32,111 nucleotides of DNA, taken from assembly GCA_964404285.1 (NCBI GenBank), contig CAYOJK010000022.1, forward strand, positions 1 to 32,111, written 5' to 3'. A program made the position numbers and the translations under genes. This DNA is from JBASEY01 sp964404285 (lineage in GTDB: Bacteria; CSSED10-310). Below the pieces are notes generated by a model. That model was not told the origin of the DNA and did not search any database. It saw only the letters and a list, made by a program, of their open reading frames with translations. This document shows positions 17,532-24,504 of this stretch, one piece after another (within the stretch, counting starts at the first letter, position 1; every line of letters starts with the position of its first letter).

Positions 17532-17567
17532 CCCCTTCTCCATGAATAGAGAAGGGGGGTTGTTTTT
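17532..17567 (+). repeat. CCCCTTCTC hairpin repeat
   Basis: CCCCTTCTC (17532-17540) pairs with GAGAAGGGG (17549-17557) and is followed by GGTTGTTTTTT. It could act as a second terminator. It also resembles widespread intergenic CCCCTTCTCC elements. It directly abuts composite repeat copy C. Confidence 0.55.
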
Positions 17568-18235
17568 TGGGGGACAGACATCTGTACTTTCGGGGGTCAG
17601 ACCTCCAGAAATAAGTGATGCAGAAAATGCGGGCTTTTTTTAGAGGGACAGACTTCCAATTTTGTATCTTCGGATCGATTACTTTCGGGGGACAGACATC
17701 CAGAAATATGAGATCAGGAACCGTGCTCGTAGAGCGCCGCTATCCTTCATTGTCTGAACACGATTACGGGATTAAAGGATTACCAGGATTAGTCTTTTCT
17801 TTCTTAGAATCTAATCCTGCCCATCTTTGTAATCTTTGGAATCGTGTTCAAACAGTCATTCGGGATGCGAAGTCAACAACCTGTCACCAAGCGTTGGAAT
17901 TGAGTATTTAAAGATTTTGGGGGGAGAACCACAAATGAACACGGATAACCACAAATGATTAATTAGGGGACAAATTAGGGGGCAGACTTCTGTACTTTAG
18001 TCACGGACATCAATTAATTAGGGGACAGACTTCCAAAACAAAACGAACCATCTTTTATTTCTGAATATCAAACCCGTAAGGCTGAAATACATGCGGCCGG
18101 CACATATCTGCGTTCATCTGCGTCATCTGTGGAAAATAAAAAAAATTCCTAATGTTTGAACGATCAAAATCCTATTGTGGATTTAGATGTTATTGGCGTC
18201 CATTCGCGTCCATTCGCGGTTAATAAAAAAAAGCT
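17568..18235 (-). repeat. Composite dispersed repeat, copy C (inverted)
   Basis: This is the reverse complement of copy A in block order: GGGGGACAGACATCTG first, then GAGGGACAGACTTCCAATTT, TCATTGTCTGAACACG (~17747), GGAATCGTGTTCAAACAG (~17838), ACCACAAATGAACACGG (~17929), a CATCTGCGTTCATCTGCG-type block (~18104), and GCGTCCATTCGCGGTTAAT at the end (~18208). It has an extra insert of GGGGACA phrases at ~17965-18040. There is no gene inside; the apparent ~98 aa frame is repeat translation. Confidence 0.82.
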
Positions 18236-18265
18236 ACTTATGAAATAGCTCTTGTCGGAGTTTAT

Positions 18266-18295
18266 TTGACAGGGCATCTTTTCGGCTGATATTTT
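18266..18295 (+). promoter_or_regulatory. Putative promoter before methyltransferase remnant
   Basis: TTGACA (18266-18271) and TATTTT (18290-18295) are separated by 18 bases. The position suits the gene remnant starting at 18375. A TATAAT at 18325-18330 is an alternative -10 without a good -35. Confidence 0.3.
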
Positions 18296-18374
18296 TATTT
18301 TTAGCGGATATGAGAGTGTTCTTATATAATCGTGATAGGGCATTGGTTGTGTCGTTATTTATCTATGAGGAATA

Positions 18375-18470
18375 ATGGATCCAGAAACCTATGATCGTTG
18401 GTATGACACTCCCCGTGGTCGGTGAATTGGGCGGCGTGAGGTGGAAGCCGGATAGTACGCAGCCTGTTTT
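18375..18470 (+). pseudogene. Methyltransferase N-terminal remnant
   Basis: From ATG 18375, after GAGG, the frame reads MDPETYDRWYDTPRGR, a very typical opening of class I SAM-dependent methyltransferases (DTPRGRWIG), then TGA (18423-18425) where Trp is expected, then IGRREVEAG and another stop. No Gly-rich SAM-binding motif follows, so nearly all of the gene is gone. The next real gene begins at 18590. Confidence 0.55.
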
Positions 18471-18589
18471 CTGATCGACTTCAGATAGGCGCTTTCATCC
18501 TTGCCGTCGCGGAAAAGACCGATGAATAGAGAGGTCGGTATAACCCGTGGAGAGGTAGATTATTTCAGCGTTGGAAAGGAGATCATGTC

Positions 18590-19087
18590 ATGAGGTTAGA
18601 CATACCGACAGCGCAACAGATTTTGGCGGCTCGATCCGAATTGTTTGAATTGAGTTTCGAAATGGCAAACGATTTTTTCGGCGCCACGTGGTTGGCGAGC
18701 CATGTTCGTTTGGTCGAATTGCAGCCGGACATAGACATAAATCTACCGATGTTATTGGCGTATGTGTTTACCCGTAATCCTGCAGAAGAATATCCGATCG
18801 ACGAATGGTTACCGAACACGGTTTTTATTGAAACGGATTCTGATGAGTTAGCTGGTATGATCGCTCAAGCAGCGTCGGATTTGGGGGAAGCGGAAGATCG
18901 GTTCAATGAGGGGTTGTCGGCGGCTCTGGAGCGGCTGACGGAATGTGATGCTAAACAGGTGTGGAAAATCGAAGGAGTGCTAGGGAGGCCGGAACCTCGG
19001 TTGCCATACGAATATGGGCTGACCCATCAATTGTTTTGGGTTGGGACAGGACGTTTTTATTATTTAGAGATACATCACGAATCGTGA
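18590..19087 (+). CDS. Orphan 165 aa protein, unknown function
   Basis: I do not recognise this gene. ATG 18590 is preceded by GGAAAGGAG eight bases away; an ATG five bases earlier hits TGA at once. The product has no signal peptide and no membrane segment, so it is probably cytoplasmic. It is acidic, with an aromatic C-terminal segment (QLFWVGTGRFYYLEI). The final residues EIHHES are encoded by a 177 bp repeat that also supplies the last residues of the antitoxin gene at 20038-20283, so the native C-terminus may have been replaced. It lies between a methyltransferase remnant and a toxin-antitoxin pair. A defence or toxin role is conceivable from position only. Confidence 0.6.
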   Translation: MRLDIPTAQQILAARSELFELSFEMANDFFGATWLASHVRLVELQPDIDINLPMLLAYVFTRNPAEEYPIDEWLPNTVFIETDSDELAGMIAQAASDLGEAEDRFNEGLSAALERLTECDAKQVWKIEGVLGRPEPRLPYEYGLTHQLFWVGTGRFYYLEIHHES

Positions 19088-19242
19088 GGTGTCGGCAAAT
19101 GGTTAATGCCTATAGTCGACTCCGAAAAATTGTTTCCGAAAGAACACTGAAAAATAAACCTTAAAAAGTAAAGACAGTTATATTTTTTGTGGTAAATGAC
19201 TGCACAAAAAAACAGCGACCGGCAGAATACCGGTCGCTGATA
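19066..19242 (+). repeat. 177 bp direct repeat, copy 1
   Basis: This is nearly identical to 20262-20438; the only differences I see are a few bases near 19098-19102 and at 19228-19229. It includes the palindrome TCACGA-A-TCGTGA (19075-19087) over the stop codon of the 165 aa gene, and the hairpin at 19213-19239. The two copies bracket the ankyrin remnant and the toxin-antitoxin pair. Confidence 0.9.
19206..19239 (-). terminator. CAGCGACCGG hairpin with T run, minus strand
   Basis: CAGCGACCGG and CCGGTCGCTG form a 10 bp stem with a seven-base loop. On the minus strand it is followed by seven T's (A's at 19206-19212). It is the same hairpin that ends the surface-protein genes further right. 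Confidence 0.75.
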
Positions 19243-19255
19243 CGTTCTATCGTAA

Positions 19256-19278
19256 AATGGATTATTGATCCGTAACCT
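19256..19278 (-). pseudogene. Terminal-codon remnant of surface-protein domain
   Basis: On the minus strand this reads as a one-base-deleted version of the last codons (TFGYSDR, stop) of the recurring C-terminal domain, at the same distance from the hairpin as in the intact genes. Only this tip remains. Confidence 0.45.
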
Positions 19279-19314
19279 AAATTCTTCGAGTTTGTTTGCT
19301 GTTTTTCTCTTTCC

Positions 19315-19488
19315 CTATTGCTTTAGAAAATCAGCGATTTCGCTATGACCTCGCGATGATGCCCATTCTAGGGCAGTTTTACCTTTATTATCTTTTATAT
19401 TCAGATCGGCGCCTTTCTCTAATAAAAGCCTTATGACATCAAGATGACCACTCAGTGATGCCAGCATACAGAGATTGCTATATATCTA
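19315..19488 (-). pseudogene. Ankyrin-repeat protein remnant
   Basis: Reading the minus strand, the final ~50 codons give MLASLSGHLDVIRLLLEKGA, then DLNIKDNKGKTALEWASS, then RGHSEIADFLKQ and a stop at 19315-19317. This is one complete ankyrin repeat and parts of two more. Upstream, IYSNLC is a decayed version of the usual GNTPL, and a stop follows in the frame. There is no start codon context. I infer the tail of a lost ankyrin protein. Confidence 0.6.
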
Positions 19489-19586
19489 CCACGATATATT
19501 TCAACAGCTTTTCGCCACCTACAGTGTTGTGACTGGCCATTAAGTACTTTCCTTTTATGGGCCGACAAGGTTTCCCATCGTCAAAC

Positions 19587-19616
19587 TTGACAACTTTGAA
19601 AGAACAACTGTACAAT
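19587..19616 (+). promoter_or_regulatory. Promoter of the toxin-antitoxin operon
   Basis: TTGACA (19587-19592), an 18-base spacer and TACAAT (19611-19616) form a strong sigma-70-like promoter 28 bases before the toxin ATG. The inverted pair CTTGACAA (19586) and TTGTCACAAG (19617) surrounds it and is a plausible operator for the antitoxin. Confidence 0.6.
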
Positions 19617-19643
19617 TGTCACAAGAAGGATCGAGGAGATAAA

Positions 19644-20036
19644 ATGGATATTGTGATTGATACTTCAGCGATATTAGCCGTTATACTCGATGAGCCGGAA
19701 CGCCCGCAAATTATTGAAATGGTGTCGGAAAGTTTTTTAGTCGGCCCGGGATCAATTCCATGGGAGATAGGAAATGCGTTTTCTGCAATGCTCAAGAAAA
19801 ATCGGTTTGAATTGACTGCTGCAATCAAGGGAATCGATATTTTCAAGCATATTCGAATTCGACTGATAGCGCCTGATTATTCCAATGTAATGAAAATATG
19901 CTTCGATCATGACATTTATGCCTATGACGCCTACTTTCTTGATTGCTCACTTAGATTTCATGCTCCTTTATTGACATTGGACAAGAAACTGAAACAAACC
20001 GCTGAAGCGATGAATATTGAGGTATTGGAGGTATAA
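19644..20036 (+). CDS. PIN-domain toxin (VapC-like)
   Basis: ATG 19644 is chosen because GAGGAG lies eight bases upstream and MDIVIDTSA is the standard PIN opening; earlier in-frame starts only add unrelated residues. The 130 aa product carries the four acidic metal ligands expected of this RNase fold: D6 (IDTSA), E41 (PWEIGN), D95 (YAYDAYFLD) and D113 (LTLDKKL). PIN toxins cut tRNA or other RNA and stop growth unless bound by their antitoxin. The antitoxin gene starts one base after this stop codon. The order is toxin first, the reverse of most vapBC pairs. Confidence 0.88.
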   Translation: MDIVIDTSAILAVILDEPERPQIIEMVSESFLVGPGSIPWEIGNAFSAMLKKNRFELTAAIKGIDIFKHIRIRLIAPDYSNVMKICFDHDIYAYDAYFLDCSLRFHAPLLTLDKKLKQTAEAMNIEVLEV

Positions 20037-20037
20037 A

Positions 20038-20283
20038 ATGCGCATTTATACATATTCAGAAGCGCGTCAAAATTTTTCAAAGGTTCTTGATGAAGCGGAA
20101 TCAAACGGTAAAGTGATCATCCGCCGAAAAGATGGGAAAACATATGCGATAATTCCAGAAAGATTAAAGAAATCGCCACTGGATGTACCATCAATTTCAG
20201 CGAAGATAACGACCGAGGAGATCGTGTCGATCATTCGTGATGGTCGAGAAAAAAGCGGACCAGAGATACATCACGAATCGTGA
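20038..20283 (+). CDS. Phd/YefM-type antitoxin
   Basis: The 81 aa protein from ATG 20038 has the Phd-fold DNA-binding front end (YTYSEARQNFSKVLDEAESN, VIIRRKDGKTYAIIPE). The C-terminal half (PLDVPSI, ITTEEIVSIIRDGRE) would wrap the toxin. It should neutralise the PIN protein and repress the shared promoter. GGAGG precedes the ATG inside the toxin's last codons, so the two are translationally coupled. The terminal residues EIHHES come from the 177 bp repeat rather than from the antitoxin family, and the same tail ends the 165 aa gene at 19087. An upstream TTG at 20017 is in frame but inferior. Confidence 0.85.
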   Translation: MRIYTYSEARQNFSKVLDEAESNGKVIIRRKDGKTYAIIPERLKKSPLDVPSISAKITTEEIVSIIRDGREKSGPEIHHES

Positions 20284-20438
20284 GGTGTCGGCAAGCAGTT
20301 AATGCCTATAGTCGACTCCGAAAAATTGTTTCCGAAAGAACACTGAAAAATAAACCTTAAAAAGTAAAGACAGTTATATTTTTTGTGGTAAATGACTGCA
20401 CAAAAAAACAGCGACCGGCAGAATTCCGGTCGCTGATA
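20262..20438 (+). repeat. 177 bp direct repeat, copy 2
   Basis: This is the partner of 19066-19242, offset by 1196 bases. It starts inside the antitoxin's last codons, covers the TCACGA-A-TCGTGA palindrome (20271-20283) and ends in the hairpin that terminates the minus-strand surface-protein gene. Confidence 0.9.
20402..20435 (-). terminator. Terminator of the kelch surface protein gene
   Basis: CAGCGACCGG/CCGGTCGCTG (20409-20435) is followed on the minus strand by seven T's, ~22 bases after the stop codon of the gene ending at 20457. Confidence 0.85.
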
Positions 20439-20456
20439 GATCAGTCGTAAAAGGGA

Positions 20457-23400
20457 TTATCGATCCGAATACCCAAACGTCAGATAACCGAAGTCTCCAA
20501 TCAAATTGTCCATTTCTGGGTTGATCAGCCCGCTATAAAATTCCAGCCCGAGGGCATGACCCGCGAAAACCGGCCAGGTAAACGGTTCGATTACCGGGAT
20601 TATGGTCAAACCAGGTTCGTAATTACGATCCTCTATATCAAAATCCTGGGTCCATCCCGGCCAGAACCAAAACTCACCATATATACCAAGCGCGACTGTT
20701 GTCGCAACTTTTTCCATCGAAACATCGGTATTGTTGCAGACATAGCAGTTCAACCAGAACGTATCGCCGGTTCGGTACGGATCTTCTTGGGAAACCACCA
20801 AGCGAGTTCCCAGATAGTCGCACTCAGAGTCTTCAACAATCAGAGTAATTTCTACCGGGACTTCAGCGTTGTAGACGGCTTCTTTGTAGGTGATGATCGC
20901 ACGGTATTCACCGGCTGCCAGACCCGTGCTATCAAATGTCAAGTCAATCGATTGCATCTCACCGCCGGACAGGGTTCCAGATACAGGAGTAGTCATAAGC
21001 CAACTCATGGATAGCGTACCTAAAAATCCCTTGTTTGCCGTCTCATGGTATTCAATGCTCGATGACCAATCCAAGGTTTCTGTACCGATGTTTTCAAGTG
21101 TCAGCGCCTTCTGAATGGTTTCAATGACATTTTCAATTTGTGTGTGGGTGTATACAATCGGGTCGATCACTAGCGCCGATGGAGTCAAGTGGAAGTCCAA
21201 CATGGTTGTACCACCGGCAATAATCTCAACATCCGTTTCTGTCGCCGGGTTGAATCCATTGGCTGTACAAGTGACCGTAAACGATCCGGGCGGCACGGCA
21301 GGGAAATGGTAAAATCCGGTGTTATCCGACAGGGCTGTTTGGCCTATTTCAACAATTTTGACGGTGGCGTTTTCAACCGTTCCGCGGCCGTCATCATAAA
21401 CAAAGCCCTTTAGAGCTCCGCTCTCGGCGACTTCCATCGTCACAGGAATTTTCAATGGGATTTCATCTTCTGAATTATGAAGCACTGTCAGTTCGGCTTT
21501 ATATATTCCCGACAATGCTACCTCATCGGCATCGAACGTCAGTGTTACGATATCGGTATCACCTGGAGCGACACTTCCCGAAATGATATCTGTCGTTAAC
21601 CAAGAATTATAGTCAAACGTGTTCGCCATGAACGGGGCCGGCTGCACAGGAACGTCTCCGGCCGTTCCGCCATAAAAATAGATTTTGCCGTATCCAGCGG
21701 CGCAAGCGCCGCCAAAAACTGCTGTTGTCATTGGTTTATCGAGATTTGTCCAGGTATCTGTTTCTGGATCATAACTCCATGTCGTACCGGTGGGATGCAA
21801 GATGTTTCCGCCGCCGACGGCCAGAATAATGCCTTCCATTTTAAGGCCGATCATTGACACCGAATTCCCACCCAGACCCAACGGTGTTGTCGCTTTGGTT
21901 GTCCAGATTCCGCCACCGGCTGGGTCGAATTCATAAAACTGGTAACAACTCATGTTGTGGTGCCCGCCGACATAAATTTTATCTTTGTAGGCGCAGCCAC
22001 CACCAAACACAATACCTAAGCCTTCGTAGATCACGGGACCAGGGTTGAGAGTACTCCAAAAATTAGTTGCAATATCATATTCGTAAGCAACGTTTTCAGT
22101 TGGGTAGTAATTGTCACTGGAACCGCCGAGAGAATAAACTTTCCCGTCGATCAAACCACCGGAAGCCCCTCCACGTGGTGTCGGCATGGTTGCTCCGGCA
22201 GACCATGAATCAGATGCGATGTCATAGATCTGAACCGTGTTCGAAGCATTGTAACCACTTTCATATCCACCGATGACATATACCTTTCCCCTATAATACG
22301 CTGCAACTGAGCTATGAAGAGGCTTTATCATAGGAGTACTCTCCGACCATGTGCCCAGCCGCGTATGATAGATTTGGATAGCATTGAATAATTCGTCATG
22401 AATGGAGAGACCTCCAATCACGAAAAATTTACCATCACCAAAACAGCTCGACGCCTGATAAACCGGTGTAGCGACCGGCGACAAGGCCGTCCAGTCTCCA
22501 ATGCCCCGCGAACTTTTGTTTTTCAAGTAGTTGATATCGATTCTAAAATCGAGCGGACCGGTTCCGCTGTTCTCCAAATACAGGTATTCATCAGTTGATT
22601 CACCAAGACTCTGCTCAACATGAAAACTCATCGGATGGATATCAGCCAATGGATAGGTCAAATAGAAATCCTGTGTGACAACAACATTCCCAATGATCTC
22701 GACATCATGTTCGATCGCATCATTATGACCATGAGCTTTACACTCGATGGTATAAATTCCCGCTATATGCGGCAGCTCATATTCCCCAGCCGCTCCCGAA
22801 ACAGCAGAAGCCCCTGTTTCAACAACCGTTATAACCGCCCCATCAATTGGTCCCTGGTCGTCCATGACAACGCCGTTCAGCCAGCCTTTATCATCATCAG
22901 CAATCATGACAATATCGTCGATAAACCAATACTGTATTCCCACTGTGGGGCCATCGAACAGGAAAGAAAGCCAATACTCTTCGCCTGCAACCTCATTGAG
23001 TTCGATCATAAGCGTCTCCGGCCCGATATCATCAGAGGGAGTAACCGTATAGCGGTCAACCCAGGTCGCTCCATCATCGATCGATGTCTGAACGTGTAAA
23101 GAATATGGAGAAAATGATGAATTGTGAGAAACATAGTGTTTGAACATCAAAAGAATTTCAGAGACTCCCGTTCCATCGATTTTTGGTGAGACCAAACGAA
23201 GCTCACCAATGTAGGACGGGAACCACTTAAAGACCATTTCAGGCGCAACACCACCGGCCATATTCGTGTTACTGACACCCCAATTCTGTGTATCCGGGGT
23301 TTTTGTCCAATAAATCGGCAATTCTCCTTGCGGGATACCCGAAAAATCTTCGCTGACCGGGAAGCTCAAAGCTGTAAACGGTTTGAAGAATGCCTGAATC

Positions 23401-24248
23401 GTGTAATCAGCCTCCATCAGTACCGTTTCCCGTGATTCATCCGAGTACCATGCTCCATCGCGTTTCCAGTGATCAAAATCGGAACCGAAATCCGGGTGAG
23501 CAACGATAGACAGAGAATATCCCTCGGGTATTGAATAAGCGCCGGGAGCAGGTTCTACTGTTCCGGTCGCTCCGCCGGTTCCTTCAGGAGGCAGCATTTC
23601 CAGATCATACATATCCCCGGTGAATGTACATGAAAAGACAGTTGTCACCCACATGTCTGCACATGCATCATGGCCGCCTTCAATGGTCGCCATGTTACAA
23701 TCATAGCTGGCAGAGGTACTGAATCGGCTGTGGCCGTTACCTGAGAATGAATTGGCGGACCAGAAAGGAACGCTAGTTGAATACCCTGAAAGAGTGTCAC
23801 AGACAGTGATGATCAGCGCATGTCCCGGCGTATATACAAAAGGCGTGTCCAATGTCAACATGAAGACATCCGTGCTAGTCTCCGTCAACGTCTTGTTGGA
23901 AGCGAGCAAATTCGTATTGCTGTATGGCGTTGTGCACAGGCTGCCTAGATCATAGGTATCCGGTACTTCATCAATATAAACATTCAGTGAGTAATAAGAT
24001 GTCGGATTTTCGCCACTGCAGCGAATCCAGCCGATTTTTTCGATAATGACCGGATCCGTTCCGGAAATAGAACTCAAAGCCGACACAGGAATACCATATT
24101 GAGTTTCGCTATATTCACAAAGATGGTACCATGGTAAGAAAGGCGTCGACAGCGAACACCCCGTGCTGCCGATGGTCACCTCTATTTGTGCCAGTGAAAT
24201 TGGCGTAAATAATACAATAATCACTATTGCCAACATTGTTTTTCGCAT
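20457..24248 (-). CDS. Large secreted multidomain kelch/CnaB surface protein
   Basis: Start 24248 is set by GGAGA just upstream and by the signal peptide MRKTMLAIVIIVLFTPISLA, giving 1263 aa. Approximate order: Cys-containing N-terminal module 23-210; InlB-like B-repeat 212-290 (YSIPEGYSLSIVAHPDFGSD); jelly roll 293-450 (QYWFIDDIVM); CnaB/carboxypeptidase-regulatory domain 453-525; BACON-like 527-580; kelch propeller 583-876 with repeated YVIGG/W signatures; Ig-like 880-940; second CnaB 943-1025; BACON-like 1028-1140; and the recurring C-terminal domain 1142-1263 (CDYLG, CYVCNNT, FTWP, FGYLTFGY). No catalytic motif is visible; adhesion or glycan binding is the natural guess. The C-terminal domain may serve export or anchoring. 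A paralogue lies just upstream on the same strand. Confidence 0.85.
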   Translation of the reverse strand: MRKTMLAIVIIVLFTPISLAQIEVTIGSTGCSLSTPFLPWYHLCEYSETQYGIPVSALSSISGTDPVIIEKIGWIRCSGENPTSYYSLNVYIDEVPDTYDLGSLCTTPYSNTNLLASNKTLTETSTDVFMLTLDTPFVYTPGHALIITVCDTLSGYSTSVPFWSANSFSGNGHSRFSTSASYDCNMATIEGGHDACADMWVTTVFSCTFTGDMYDLEMLPPEGTGGATGTVEPAPGAYSIPEGYSLSIVAHPDFGSDFDHWKRDGAWYSDESRETVLMEADYTIQAFFKPFTALSFPVSEDFSGIPQGELPIYWTKTPDTQNWGVSNTNMAGGVAPEMVFKWFPSYIGELRLVSPKIDGTGVSEILLMFKHYVSHNSSFSPYSLHVQTSIDDGATWVDRYTVTPSDDIGPETLMIELNEVAGEEYWLSFLFDGPTVGIQYWFIDDIVMIADDDKGWLNGVVMDDQGPIDGAVITVVETGASAVSGAAGEYELPHIAGIYTIECKAHGHNDAIEHDVEIIGNVVVTQDFYLTYPLADIHPMSFHVEQSLGESTDEYLYLENSGTGPLDFRIDINYLKNKSSRGIGDWTALSPVATPVYQASSCFGDGKFFVIGGLSIHDELFNAIQIYHTRLGTWSESTPMIKPLHSSVAAYYRGKVYVIGGYESGYNASNTVQIYDIASDSWSAGATMPTPRGGASGGLIDGKVYSLGGSSDNYYPTENVAYEYDIATNFWSTLNPGPVIYEGLGIVFGGGCAYKDKIYVGGHHNMSCYQFYEFDPAGGGIWTTKATTPLGLGGNSVSMIGLKMEGIILAVGGGNILHPTGTTWSYDPETDTWTNLDKPMTTAVFGGACAAGYGKIYFYGGTAGDVPVQPAPFMANTFDYNSWLTTDIISGSVAPGDTDIVTLTFDADEVALSGIYKAELTVLHNSEDEIPLKIPVTMEVAESGALKGFVYDDGRGTVENATVKIVEIGQTALSDNTGFYHFPAVPPGSFTVTCTANGFNPATETDVEIIAGGTTMLDFHLTPSALVIDPIVYTHTQIENVIETIQKALTLENIGTETLDWSSSIEYHETANKGFLGTLSMSWLMTTPVSGTLSGGEMQSIDLTFDSTGLAAGEYRAIITYKEAVYNAEVPVEITLIVEDSECDYLGTRLVVSQEDPYRTGDTFWLNCYVCNNTDVSMEKVATTVALGIYGEFWFWPGWTQDFDIEDRNYEPGLTIIPVIEPFTWPVFAGHALGLEFYSGLINPEMDNLIGDFGYLTFGYSDR

Positions 24249-24457
24249 GGAGATTTCTCCTTTTGAAATGATGATATTTAAACTGTTGTTTAAAATCCTC
24301 GTCAACTCGCTCCAAAATTGTCCTCAAACAAAACTAAAACAATATAAATCCAGCAACAACAGTCTAGTAAAAAATAGATGGGCTGTCAAGTTCAAACGAA
24401 GAAAATCTTTTACTTTACAACGAATTACTATGGAAATTTTTTACACGCCAAGGAACA
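24249..24457. other. Intergenic region upstream of kelch protein
   Basis: It holds the leader of the kelch gene: GGAGA, and AT-rich sequence resembling the leader of the neighbouring paralogue (both carry a TTTAAACT-like stretch and encode NNSLN in frame upstream of the start). I see no further gene. The leaders appear duplicated along with the genes. Confidence 0.5.
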
Positions 24458-24480
24458 GCGACCGGCAGAATACCGGTCGC
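24458..24480 (-). terminator. GCGACCGG hairpin behind the second surface protein
   Basis: AGCGACCGG (24458 onward) pairs with CCGGTCGC (24473-24480) around the same seven-base loop as the other copies, 25 bases after the stop at 24505. There is no long T run on the minus strand here, so termination may be weak. Confidence 0.6.
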
Positions 24481-24504
24481 CGATAAGCTCAATCGTAAAA
24501 GGAA

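Noticed and set aside
17615..17911. 98 codon frame on the plus strand
   Set aside because: It lies wholly inside composite repeat copy C and has no start context.
20556..23099. Several plus-strand frames opposite the kelch protein gene
   Set aside because: They are shadows of a continuous 1263 codon gene with signal peptide, ribosome site and clear domains.
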